Virus record (IMG/VR): IMGVR_UViG_3300020173_000943
Coordinates: 122,343 to 186,342 of that record
Origin: a virus
DNA length: 64,000 nt
Reading direction: 5' to 3' (one strand)
Shown here: piece by piece, positions 1-8,192 of the stretch
How positions within the stretch are numbered: position 1 is the first letter of the stretch
Layout of the letters: each line of letters opens with the position of its first letter
Position numbers and translations under genes: made by a program
Notes under the pieces: generated by a model
Database searches by the model: none
What the model was told of the DNA's origin: nothing
What the model saw: the letters and a program-made list of their open reading frames with translations, nothing else

Positions 1-255
1 GGTATTGCAAGTATGACTGGATCTGCACAAAGATCACAGCATTGTGGCGATAGAGGACTACAATTTGTTCCTACTGCTCCAATGGCACAAGCAGGACCAA
101 AGATTGGACCAAATGGTTGTTGTGCAAGAGGCGGTGAGTGTCAAGGATTTGGTGCATGGCCAGGTGGCGCAGGCGAAGCAGGTCAAACAATGGGCGGCGG
201 ATGCTGTTGTGGTTCACCAGGTGCTGAAGGCGCAGTATATGTGGTATATTATTAA
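1..255 (+). CDS. Glycine-rich C-terminus of a virion structural protein (5' end outside window)
   Basis: The frame is open from the first base and ends with TAA at 253-255, so only the C-terminal ~84 residues are visible. They are very rich in Gly, Cys and Ala and finish in a short beta-like hydrophobic tail (GAVYVVYY). Phage fibre and tail proteins often end in this way, with a Gly-rich stretch before a final strand. The gene lies directly upstream of another tail gene on the same strand. An overlapping frame (44-268) is also open but has an unconvincing composition. The Cys clusters (GCC, GCCCG) are unusual. The identity of the full protein cannot be told. Confidence 0.55.
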   Translation, partial: GIASMTGSAQRSQHCGDRGLQFVPTAPMAQAGPKIGPNGCCARGGECQGFGAWPGGAGEAGQTMGGGCCCGSPGAEGAVYVVYY

Positions 256-277
256 AGGTAACAATTAGGAAAAGAAT

Positions 278-1648
278 ATGATAGATCCAAATGCACAAAA
301 TAGAGTTATTGAAATTGATGTAGATTTCTCTTATGATATGCCAGATGCATATCTTTATCAGACTACAACATTAGGTAAAGTAGGGCAGTGGACGTATCAA
401 GGTCCAAGAGAAATGTGGGTATTCCTACGTAAACGTGACAACAAGCGTACAGGCGAAGTTAAATTTAGCTACGAAGTTGAAGATGATTATGTGCCAAACG
501 TTGGTGAATACATGGTTAAAGTTAACTGTGAAGAAAATCCTTTGTTATGTGAATTAATGGAAACTGATCAAGACACACTATTTTTAGAAGGTAGAGCAAA
601 AGTAAGTGAAACACTTCCAATTAATGATTGGGAAGGTAATCCATTTGTACACATTGAGCCTGAAGTTCCAACACCAGACCATACATACGATAGAGATGAA
701 ATTACTTATGATCCGGTTGCACAACAATGGAATACACCATATCCGTTTATTAAACCGCACACAGATTGGGAAGCAATTAAAAGAGTACGTTGGGGTAAAT
801 TAGCGGCGGCTGATGGTCATGTATCAGAAGATATGCCAGCATCATTACTAACTGCTTGGCAAGATTACAGAACAACTTTAAGAAATTTACCAGCTACATA
901 CGGTGCGGCTTGGACAGTAACTATTGCAACAGCAGGAACAGGATACGCAGTAGGCGATAACTTTAATGTTGACGCAAGTGTATTTGGTTTTTCAAATGCA
1001 GACGTGGGTACATTAGACGATTTATGTCAACCAATGGGAAAAAGACCAGGATTTGATTTTGAAGCGGCAACTAGTGGTCAAGACGATACTGCTATTGTTA
1101 ACGAAAACGATTCATTAGATGTAAACATTATTGTTACATCAGTTGATTCAGATGGTGCAATTACAGGTGTTAGAACACGTAATGCATTTAACGCAAGACA
1201 TATTAAAGAAGCAAGAACACTTGACGCAGTAGCAACTACACCAACAACAGATGCTGGTTCAGGTGCTACATTTAATCTAAGTAAAGTAGCTAGAATTGAT
1301 CCTTGGAAGGTAAGATTTCCACAAAGTCCAAACGCGGCTAGACCAGGTGTATATGGTGAAAGAGACCAATTCCCGGGTGCAATAGGACGTTACACAAGTG
1401 AAGAAGATCGTAACAACCCTGCAGATGGCTGGTTAATGGATCATACATATCATCCTGCAACTGGACACTTTATTCCACCTGAATCAGGCGGCAACTATAT
1501 GGCAAATGATCTGGCTAGATTAGGTCTAAGCACAGACGGTACACCATATGATGATGGCATTGCAGATGGGCTTCCAACACCTCCTACAGATTCAAGAGGC
1601 AATACACGTATTGCTGGAACTATTACAGCCAGAAAACAAACAAGCTAA
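278..1648 (+). CDS. Tail/fibre structural protein with tail-assembly-chaperone-like segment
   Basis: 456 residues. Around residues 165-205 there is a segment ending in AWQDYRTTLRNLP. It has the W-x-YR-x-x-LR-x-LP signature of the Phage_tail_APC-type domain found in many phage tail proteins. Residues ~215-330 contain GTGYAVGD and then VNIIVTSVDSDGAITGV, which matches the repeat unit of the giant protein at 8193-15902, with a longer insertion between the two halves. The C-terminal part is Asp/Gly/Pro-rich without a recognised fold. The start has upstream GGAAAAG spacing. It sits in the tail-fibre cluster and is probably a virion component. The exact role (adhesin, fibre hinge or chaperone) is not determinable here. 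Confidence 0.7.
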   Translation: MIDPNAQNRVIEIDVDFSYDMPDAYLYQTTTLGKVGQWTYQGPREMWVFLRKRDNKRTGEVKFSYEVEDDYVPNVGEYMVKVNCEENPLLCELMETDQDTLFLEGRAKVSETLPINDWEGNPFVHIEPEVPTPDHTYDRDEITYDPVAQQWNTPYPFIKPHTDWEAIKRVRWGKLAAADGHVSEDMPASLLTAWQDYRTTLRNLPATYGAAWTVTIATAGTGYAVGDNFNVDASVFGFSNADVGTLDDLCQPMGKRPGFDFEAATSGQDDTAIVNENDSLDVNIIVTSVDSDGAITGVRTRNAFNARHIKEARTLDAVATTPTTDAGSGATFNLSKVARIDPWKVRFPQSPNAARPGVYGERDQFPGAIGRYTSEEDRNNPADGWLMDHTYHPATGHFIPPESGGNYMANDLARLGLSTDGTPYDDGIADGLPTPPTDSRGNTRIAGTITARKQTS

Positions 1649-1658
1649 ACTGATCTAC

Positions 1659-1666
1659 ATTAAATA
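1659..1666 (+). promoter_or_regulatory. Possible weak T4-type late promoter (ATTAAATA)
   Basis: ATTAAATA lies 39 bases before the start at 1706 and matches the late consensus TATAAATA at 6 of 8 positions. It sits in a 57-base intergenic gap, followed by a ribosome-binding site (GAAGGA) next to the start. It is weaker than the other late promoters in the window. Confidence 0.3.
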
Positions 1667-1705
1667 TCTATACAAGCAATTACACGAATTGTAGAAGGAT
1701 ATAAA

Positions 1706-2701
1706 ATGACAGATAAAAGAAATACGGCTATTTTTATCAATGGTGGTGCTGGCAGAGTTCTTGCTAGTATTCCAGCACTTGAAAAGTTTGCAGAAGAAAA
1801 TCCAGAAGACAACTTTATCATTGTATGCGAAGGCGGTACTGACTTTTATAAAGGTCATCCAGTACTACATGCAAAGGCATATGATCACTGGCACAAGAAT
1901 CTCTTCCAAGATAAACTTAAAGACATGAATTTATTAACACCTGAACCATACAGGGTGTTTGAGTACTATAATCAACAATGTAGTATTGCAGAAGCATACG
2001 ATATTCAAATTAATAATAAAGGATTACGTAAACTACAAAGACCTATCTTAAAATTATCAAGAGAAGAAATGCTATTTGGTAAAAAGTTAGTTGATGAAGT
2101 TAGAGAAAAAACTAAAAAAGATAAAGTAGTTGTGTTCCAACCATTTGGAAGAGCAGTTCAACACGACAACGGTGTTATTACTGACTGGAGTGGCAGAAGT
2201 TTTGAAGCTGAAAACTCGGTCAACATTGTTAAGTCACTTTCAAAGAAATATGCTGTAGTACATATGGCAGAATTTGGTATTGATTTTTCAAAACACGGTT
2301 GTAAAGAACCTGTAGCAAGTCCAATGGGTGCAGACCTAAGACATTGGGCAGGCATTATTGCAAACGCAGATTACTTTTTAGGGTGTGATAGTGTAGGACA
2401 GCATATTGCTCATGCACTAGATAAGAAGTGTACAGTAGTAATAGGATCAACTTTTCCAATTAATGTTTCATATCCAGAAGATAAAAACTTTGATATTTTA
2501 GATATGGGCGAAGGTGCTAGAGTATATTCACCTATTAGAGTTACAACAGACGAATATGCAGACAGAACCAACGACGGTATTATGGCAATGAACGAAAAAG
2601 TTGAAAGTGTCATTTGTGAATCAGTAACAGCAGGAATTAGAAATAAGAAAAAAGTTGGTGAAAAGTACCAAGCTACTGAAGAAACAACTGTAACTGCTTA
2701 A
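1706..2701 (+). CDS. GT9-like (heptosyltransferase family) glycosyltransferase
   Basis: 331 residues with GT-B features. The N-terminus reads GGAGRVLASIPALEKF, like the G-x-GR-x-L-x-x-IPAL start of ADP-heptose:LPS heptosyltransferases. A second-domain motif, ADYFLGCDSVGQHIAHAL, followed by VVIGST, matches the family's conserved nDSgp-HlAaAlg...v-lfG-t region. The product would transfer a sugar from a nucleotide donor. Heptosyltransferases use ADP-heptose, and this window encodes two ADP-heptose synthesis enzymes on the other strand (17426-19497). It is followed within 2 bases by an SGNH-like gene and then by a carbamoyltransferase, forming a small glycan operon between structural genes. The GT-B/GT9 assignment is fairly firm. 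Donor and acceptor are unknown. Confidence 0.7.
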   Translation: MTDKRNTAIFINGGAGRVLASIPALEKFAEENPEDNFIIVCEGGTDFYKGHPVLHAKAYDHWHKNLFQDKLKDMNLLTPEPYRVFEYYNQQCSIAEAYDIQINNKGLRKLQRPILKLSREEMLFGKKLVDEVREKTKKDKVVVFQPFGRAVQHDNGVITDWSGRSFEAENSVNIVKSLSKKYAVVHMAEFGIDFSKHGCKEPVASPMGADLRHWAGIIANADYFLGCDSVGQHIAHALDKKCTVVIGSTFPINVSYPEDKNFDILDMGEGARVYSPIRVTTDEYADRTNDGIMAMNEKVESVICESVTAGIRNKKKVGEKYQATEETTVTA

Positions 2702-2703
2702 TA

Positions 2704-3534
2704 ATGAAACGTTTATTTGTGTTTGGATGTTCCTATACATCATGGAATTGGCCTACATATGCAGACATATATGCACAAGATTTCGATGAATATCAAAACT
2801 GGGGACACGCAGGTTTAGGTAACAGAGCCATTGCTGAACGTGTTGCAGAATGCCATGCTACAAATGAAATTGACAAAGACGATACAGTAATCGTACAATG
2901 GTCAAGTCATTTACGTTACGACTATCTTAACTTTAAGCACAAAGAACCTTGGCAAACTAAAGGTAGTATATTCAGTTATCAGAATAAAGAAGTATTTGAT
3001 GATAAATGGATAGAAACTTTTTATGATGAGAAAGCATTGTTTTTACATACAATGAATAACATCATACTTACTAAAGGATTATTAAAAGATACTAATTGCA
3101 AGTTTTATTTTACAAGTATTAGTAACTTAGAAACGTTAGGTACTGATATACCGCATCAAAAAGGACATGGAGAAAATTTAAGAAATACTCCCGAACTTGC
3201 TGATGCATTTAAAGAATTTAATTTAGAACAATATAGATATGTGTTAGAAGGACCTGAATGGTTAGAACCTTTAGGGTTACATGCTTGGAATAGTCCAGAA
3301 CACAGTTGGTGGTTTGAAGAAAACGGTGAAAAATGGGTAGAGTTACACCCTAGTCCAACACAACATTTAAGTTTTGTGCAGTCATATTTAAACCAGAACT
3401 TAGATGATACAACGAAAAAAATGATAGATACTGTTATAGAGTGTAAAACTAATGACTATAAACAAACTATTAAAAATATTACTAAGTTAGTAAATTGGGA
3501 TAGAAGTTACAGAGGAATAAAAGATGCCAACTAA
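2704..3534 (+). CDS. SGNH-hydrolase-like protein
   Basis: 276 residues. The N-terminal FVFGCSYT resembles SGNH block I (GDS replaced by GCS). GLGNRAIAERV fits block II, VIVQWSS fits the block III region, and ELHPSPTQH near the C-terminus could supply the distal His. SGNH enzymes are esterases or acyltransferases acting on acylated sugars and lipids. The gene starts 2 bases after the GT9-like gene and overlaps the next gene by 11 bases, so it is probably co-translated with glycan-modifying partners. A similar protein is encoded at 60455-61219. Because the Ser context is Cys-Ser rather than Asp-Ser, catalytic activity is uncertain. Confidence 0.5.
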   Translation: MKRLFVFGCSYTSWNWPTYADIYAQDFDEYQNWGHAGLGNRAIAERVAECHATNEIDKDDTVIVQWSSHLRYDYLNFKHKEPWQTKGSIFSYQNKEVFDDKWIETFYDEKALFLHTMNNIILTKGLLKDTNCKFYFTSISNLETLGTDIPHQKGHGENLRNTPELADAFKEFNLEQYRYVLEGPEWLEPLGLHAWNSPEHSWWFEENGEKWVELHPSPTQHLSFVQSYLNQNLDDTTKKMIDTVIECKTNDYKQTIKNITKLVNWDRSYRGIKDAN

Positions 3535-5335
3535 AAAGCCAGTATGGATTGCAGGAATCGCTAGAGGACACAACGGCGGAGTATGTTTATTAAAAGATGG
3601 TGAAATTGTTTTTTCAATTGAAGAAGAACGATTAACTAGACAAAAGTATGATGGCGGGCCATATGCAAGTATGGTTAAAATACTTGAATACACTGATACA
3701 TTAGATTTTTTAGTTGTTGCACATACACAAAATTTAGATCAAACTGCTGGTAAAGTAGACTTTAGTGGAGACGATGTTTATACAGGTCTTGCACGTAAGT
3801 TAGGATTAATTAAAAGATTACCTTACACTGGTACATCTCATCCACAAGTAATTGACATGTCAAATATTCATCACAAGTTACATGCGGCTTGTGCATTTTA
3901 TCGTTCAGGATTTGAAGATGCAGTAGCACTTATTGTAGATGGTGCAGGAACTTTTATTACATTAGATATTGGCGGGCAACCTACTACTGTTTGGGAAACT
4001 GAAAGTATTTACGATTGTAATTATCCTGACAATTTTAAAACATTATACAAGCACATTGGTGCTAACGGTCCTTTAATGGGTGCTTGGATACCTGAGTTTT
4101 CAAGTGAAATGTATGACGAAGATAAAGAAGCTACACATGAGTTAGTTATTTCAGAAAATGCTGGAATTGTTAAAGCATATGAGGCAGTAACAGAATACTG
4201 TGGATTTAGTTTTATTGAAGCAGGCAAGACTATGGGACTATTTCCATATGGAAAAGCTGATACTGCACCAAAAATCTTTAGACATGATACATTAACTTCA
4301 CAAGCAGATAGACATGTTATTGTTCCAACATATCCTAATGGAGCTCATGTTAATTACAATATGCACCCTTACTTAACTGACCACGGCGACAATCCAGAAA
4401 CGCAAGACGTAACCTATTTAGAAAATAGACGCAACATGGCATATAATATTCAAACTGAAAGCCAAGAAGAAGTTGTTAAATTAATTCGTAAAGCAGTTCA
4501 AATGTCAGGAAAAAATAAAGTAGTTATTAGTGGAGGATATGGACTTAACTGTGTTGCTAACTATCATTATTTAGAAGCATTAAAAGATGACGGAATTGAA
4601 ATCTATGTTGAGCCAGTAAGTAACGATGCAGGTACAGCCATGGGCGGTGCAATGTTAATGCACAGACGTTTAACTAAAAGTAACAAAGTTCAAAAACAAC
4701 AAGAAACATTATATGAAGGACCGGCTTACTGTTATTCTGAAGATGATATTAACAAAGTAGTAGAAAAATACGAAGCAACTGTTGAAGATTGCGACAACGC
4801 AAAAGCAGTAGAATTATTAGTAGATAGAAAAATCGTTACATTATTCCAAGGACGTTCAGAAAACGGACCACGTGCATTAGGTAATAGAACTATTATGTAC
4901 GATCCAACAGATCCTAATGGTAAAGATTATGTAAACAAAGTTAAAAGACGTGAATACTTTCGTCCGTTTGCAGGATCTATTTTAGAAGAAGATGTACATG
5001 AATGGTTTGACCTACGTGGAATGAAAAGTTCACCAACAATGATGTATGCTGTAAACTGCCAAGACGGCATTGCAGATAAGATTCCAAGTATTATTCATGT
5101 TGACGGAACATGTCGTATTCAAACTGTTAATAGAGATCAAAATAAACACTACTATGATGTAATTAAAGCATTTAAAGAACGCACAGGTATTAGTATTATC
5201 TTTAATACAAGTTTTAATTTAGGTGGCGAGCCTTTAGTTGAAACACTTGATGATGCAGTACGTACACTTGCTAATAGTGACATCGAATATCTTTATCTAC
5301 CTGAATATCAAAAGCTAGTAACATTAAAAAATTAG
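3524..5335 (+). CDS. Full-length NodU/CmcH-family O-carbamoyltransferase
   Basis: 603 residues, normal length for the family. The N-terminal Kae1-like domain opens with WIAGIARGHNGGVCLL and carries HHKLHA (HxxxH metal site, ~residue 115), LIVDGAG and SNDAGTAMGGA. The C-terminal YrdC-like domain carries GRSENGPRALGNRTI and YFRPFAGSILEED, the family's most conserved block. The enzyme transfers a carbamoyl group from carbamoyl phosphate, through carbamoyl-AMP, to a hydroxyl of a sugar or other small molecule. It ends the GT9/SGNH/carbamoyltransferase operon, suggesting that a transferred sugar is carbamoylated. Carbamoyltransferases are known in T4-like marine phages. The substrate cannot be read from the sequence. 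Confidence 0.9.
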   Translation: MPTKKPVWIAGIARGHNGGVCLLKDGEIVFSIEEERLTRQKYDGGPYASMVKILEYTDTLDFLVVAHTQNLDQTAGKVDFSGDDVYTGLARKLGLIKRLPYTGTSHPQVIDMSNIHHKLHAACAFYRSGFEDAVALIVDGAGTFITLDIGGQPTTVWETESIYDCNYPDNFKTLYKHIGANGPLMGAWIPEFSSEMYDEDKEATHELVISENAGIVKAYEAVTEYCGFSFIEAGKTMGLFPYGKADTAPKIFRHDTLTSQADRHVIVPTYPNGAHVNYNMHPYLTDHGDNPETQDVTYLENRRNMAYNIQTESQEEVVKLIRKAVQMSGKNKVVISGGYGLNCVANYHYLEALKDDGIEIYVEPVSNDAGTAMGGAMLMHRRLTKSNKVQKQQETLYEGPAYCYSEDDINKVVEKYEATVEDCDNAKAVELLVDRKIVTLFQGRSENGPRALGNRTIMYDPTDPNGKDYVNKVKRREYFRPFAGSILEEDVHEWFDLRGMKSSPTMMYAVNCQDGIADKIPSIIHVDGTCRIQTVNRDQNKHYYDVIKAFKERTGISIIFNTSFNLGGEPLVETLDDAVRTLANSDIEYLYLPEYQKLVTLKN

Positions 5336-5401
5336 TAAATTACACCCATTAGACCTGCGATATTTAGGTATTTCTCATAACTCGTAACAGTCTGCAAATT
5401 A

Positions 5402-5409
5402 GGTAAATA
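5402..5409 (+). promoter_or_regulatory. T4-type late promoter (GGTAAATA)
   Basis: GGTAAATA lies in the 100-base gap before 5436 and matches TATAAATA at 6 of 8 positions. The gap also holds AAGAGGAA and AAAAGG purine stretches that serve as ribosome-binding sites. It would separately drive the following fibre genes. Confidence 0.5.
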
Positions 5410-5435
5410 TACTAAAGAGGAATGTAAAAGGTAAA

Positions 5436-7130
5436 ATGAGCTTCGATATCACCAAATATTTTAGACGTGGACAAAACAGTACAATTGAGTTTCGTAACGG
5501 AACCAACTTGTCTTACGCAGGTCCAAGTTATACACTAGTAGAATCAGGAACAGAATTAGATCGCTGGTATGTAGGAAGTTATTTCGGTGTTGAATATACT
5601 GTTGCGTGTGATGTAAACAGTGAACGCAAAGAAGTTCTTAAGTGTTTAGCAACTGCTAGTACTAGTGAAGCAAATATTGTTGTATATGGACGTAGTAATT
5701 TAGGAAACGATCTAATACAATTAGAAGTTGAAGTTACAGATTCATTCTTTAAATTAGTAGCATATCCAAGAGTACAAGATGACTCAACAGCTATCCAAGG
5801 TGCAAAAGTAATTTATTCAGCAAATTATTATGCGACACAAAACGAACCTACAGCAACATTGTTAGGATCAAGCAGAGCGGCCGACGCACCAGTTTATACA
5901 CTTAACCCAAGTACTACAAACACAGGCGAACTTGGACAAACAGTTACAATAACATTAGTTACATCAAATGTACTTGCAGGTACAGTATTACCTTATACAA
6001 TTTCAGGAATACAAAGTGCAGACATAGGCGGATTTAATCTTACAGGATCATTTATTGTTGGTACTACTGATATTCTTAGTTTTCCAATTACTGTTGATTC
6101 AACTTCAGAAGGACAAGAAGTACTGCAAATTAAACTTGACAACAACCAAGCTACTACAAGTATTGTTATTCAAGATACAAGTACAACACCATCTGTTAGT
6201 TACGGACTTACATCAACAGCGGCAAGTGTTAACGAAGGTGAATCATTTACAATTACTCTAACAGCAGAAAATGTTGAAGAAGGAACTTTAGTTGGATATA
6301 CAATTACTGGCGTTGACAGTTCAGACATAGGCGGCGCTGATCTATCTGGAAACTTTGAAGTAGGAACTACAGAATCTATTGTGTTTACTGCGGCTGAAGA
6401 TTTAAATACTGACGGCGACGAAACTTTTGTAATGTCAATTGACGGTACTGCTACAACAGTTGAAGTTGCGTTTGGCGACACAAGTTTAAGTCCTTTAATT
6501 CCAAGTTATACTTTAGGATCAACACAGACAACAGTTAACGAAGGAAACGCATTTACAATTACACTTAGCACTTCAAATGTTGACAATGGTACAGTACTAC
6601 CTTATACAATTACAGGTGTTACTAGTGCAGATTTAGCAGGAGCTTCTTTAACAGGTAACTTTGTTGTTGGTACAACAGACTCATTAACATTTACTGCAAC
6701 TGCTGATGCAACAACAGAAGGCGATGAAGGATTTGTAATTTCATTAGATAATGGCGAATCAACATTTAACTTAGCTATTGTCGACACAAGTACAACACCA
6801 GGAGATAGCTATACAATTAATACAACTAATGACGGGTCAGGTGCATATGTATTATCAGGCACAGACGCATTAGGAGCAGTTTCCGGAAATAATCAAACAG
6901 TTACAGTTAGTGTTGGCGATACACTTACATTTGCTGTTAATGCTCCAGGACATCCGTTCTACATTAAGACAGTAAACTCAACAGGTACTGGCAATGTTGT
7001 TTCACCAGCGGCTACAGGCCAAGGTTCAACATCAGGAAATGTAGTTTGGGAACCTACTGCGGCAGGAACATATCATTATAATTGTCAATTCCATGGTGCA
7101 ATGCATGGATTAATAGTAGTACAAAACTAG
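5436..7130 (+). CDS. Fibre/virion protein with three Ig-like repeats and a C-terminal cupredoxin-like domain
   Basis: 564 residues. Residues ~1-150 form an N-terminal domain, probably for virion attachment. Three ~95-residue repeats follow (about 150-250, 250-355, 355-460), each with a Y-T-L/V start, a NEGE/NEGN-x-FTITL-type strand and the PYTITGV-S-AD-x-GG pattern, like Calx-beta/Ig-like modules. The last ~60 residues look like a cupredoxin: GHPFYIKT (His ~505), then GTYHYNCQFHGAMHG with Cys ~549, His ~552 and Met ~555 in type-1 copper spacing. A late-promoter-like element precedes the gene. It is likely a displayed fibre. The copper site is predicted, not proven. Confidence 0.7.
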   Translation: MSFDITKYFRRGQNSTIEFRNGTNLSYAGPSYTLVESGTELDRWYVGSYFGVEYTVACDVNSERKEVLKCLATASTSEANIVVYGRSNLGNDLIQLEVEVTDSFFKLVAYPRVQDDSTAIQGAKVIYSANYYATQNEPTATLLGSSRAADAPVYTLNPSTTNTGELGQTVTITLVTSNVLAGTVLPYTISGIQSADIGGFNLTGSFIVGTTDILSFPITVDSTSEGQEVLQIKLDNNQATTSIVIQDTSTTPSVSYGLTSTAASVNEGESFTITLTAENVEEGTLVGYTITGVDSSDIGGADLSGNFEVGTTESIVFTAAEDLNTDGDETFVMSIDGTATTVEVAFGDTSLSPLIPSYTLGSTQTTVNEGNAFTITLSTSNVDNGTVLPYTITGVTSADLAGASLTGNFVVGTTDSLTFTATADATTEGDEGFVISLDNGESTFNLAIVDTSTTPGDSYTINTTNDGSGAYVLSGTDALGAVSGNNQTVTVSVGDTLTFAVNAPGHPFYIKTVNSTGTGNVVSPAATGQGSTSGNVVWEPTAAGTYHYNCQFHGAMHGLIVVQN

Positions 7131-7131
7131 T

Positions 7132-7139
7132 GATAAATA
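7132..7139 (+). promoter_or_regulatory. T4-type late promoter (GATAAATACTATT)
   Basis: GATAAATA followed by CTATT differs at one position from the extended T4 late consensus TATAAATACTATT. A GGAG ribosome-binding site follows, then ATG at 7156. This is one of the best late promoters in the window. Confidence 0.8.
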
Positions 7140-7155
7140 CTATTGGAGAACATAA

Positions 7156-8184
7156 ATGGCAGTAATTAAATCACCCTTTCAAGCACAGTATGGATTTACT
7201 AGTCCAGGGTTTGAAGTTGACGAAGTTGGTAATGTTAGTGTACGCACATTAACATATACCGTTGTCGACGAGGTTGTTGATACAGCTGGCGATTTCTTAT
7301 TTAGACAAGCAGGTAACGGATTTACTATTGACGAAGTATATAATCCAGACGAACCAGATGAGTTATTACTAAATCCACCAATTGAGCTTGTTCGAGGAAG
7401 TAGTTATGTTTTTAACTTATTTTTAAGAGAATTAAATGAAGCTGGTGATATAACTGGTGACATCACAATGAATATATTCAGCTTTGATGGTAGTGTATAT
7501 TCTAACTTTAATACAGGGCTAACACATACTTCTAAAGACGGTCTTACAACACTTACAGGCAATGATGCACAAAGTAAATTTGAAGGTAAAATAACCTTTG
7601 CAGTTCCAGATAATGCACCAGCAACATTATGGTATGGTGACGGTGACCAAATACCTTTAGTAGAAATTACAGTTATTGATCCACTAGTTAGTGGTATTGG
7701 TAATTTTAGTAGAATTACAACAACCGGTAACTTAACAGCCCAGGGTGAGAATGCAGTTATTACACTATCTCCAACTGGAAGTTCAGGAACAGTAGTAATA
7801 AATCCATCAAACGGTGGAACACTTAATAACATGGATATTACTGCTAACTTATTAACAGTAACAGATACTGCAAACTTTACAGGTTTAAATGCGAATGTAA
7901 ATGTAAGCCCAACAGGTAGTGGTAGATTAACTATTGCACCAGCAGGTGGCGGCAATATAGATGGTGTAAGTATTGGTTCGACTAAGCCAGGGTCAGTTAT
8001 CACTAACAACCTAACAGCAACCGCAGGAACAATAAATAACACTACAATTGGAGCAGTAACTCCGGCTAATGCAACGTTTGCTTCGGCACAAGTACAAGCA
8101 AACCCAACAACAGCTACAACAGTTACTAACAAAAAATATGTAGACAGTAGGGCATCAGCAATGGCTGTTGCTTTCGGAATGTAG
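7156..8184 (+). CDS. Tail fibre/virion structural protein
   Basis: 342 residues. The N-terminal half (to ~185) is a mixed domain ending in WYGDGDQIPLVEITV. The C-terminal half is a Gly/Thr/Asn-rich beta-repeat region with regularly spaced T-G-N-L-T, SPTGS and G-G-x-I-x-N/D patterns, typical of trimeric fibre shafts. It ends with TNKKYVDSRASAMAVAFGM, a helical 'KKYVD' tail found in many marine myovirus fibre proteins before a foldon or junction. A good GGAG site is present and a late promoter lies just upstream. The next gene starts 8 bases after the stop. It probably forms part of the fibre or baseplate with the giant protein downstream. Confidence 0.65.
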   Translation: MAVIKSPFQAQYGFTSPGFEVDEVGNVSVRTLTYTVVDEVVDTAGDFLFRQAGNGFTIDEVYNPDEPDELLLNPPIELVRGSSYVFNLFLRELNEAGDITGDITMNIFSFDGSVYSNFNTGLTHTSKDGLTTLTGNDAQSKFEGKITFAVPDNAPATLWYGDGDQIPLVEITVIDPLVSGIGNFSRITTTGNLTAQGENAVITLSPTGSSGTVVINPSNGGTLNNMDITANLLTVTDTANFTGLNANVNVSPTGSGRLTIAPAGGGNIDGVSIGSTKPGSVITNNLTATAGTINNTTIGAVTPANATFASAQVQANPTTATTVTNKKYVDSRASAMAVAFGM

Positions 8185-8192
8185 GAAAACAG

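Noticed and set aside
44-268. Alternative frame at the left edge
   Set aside because: The Gly-rich frame is open to the window edge and ends in a typical fibre terminus; the other has random-looking composition.
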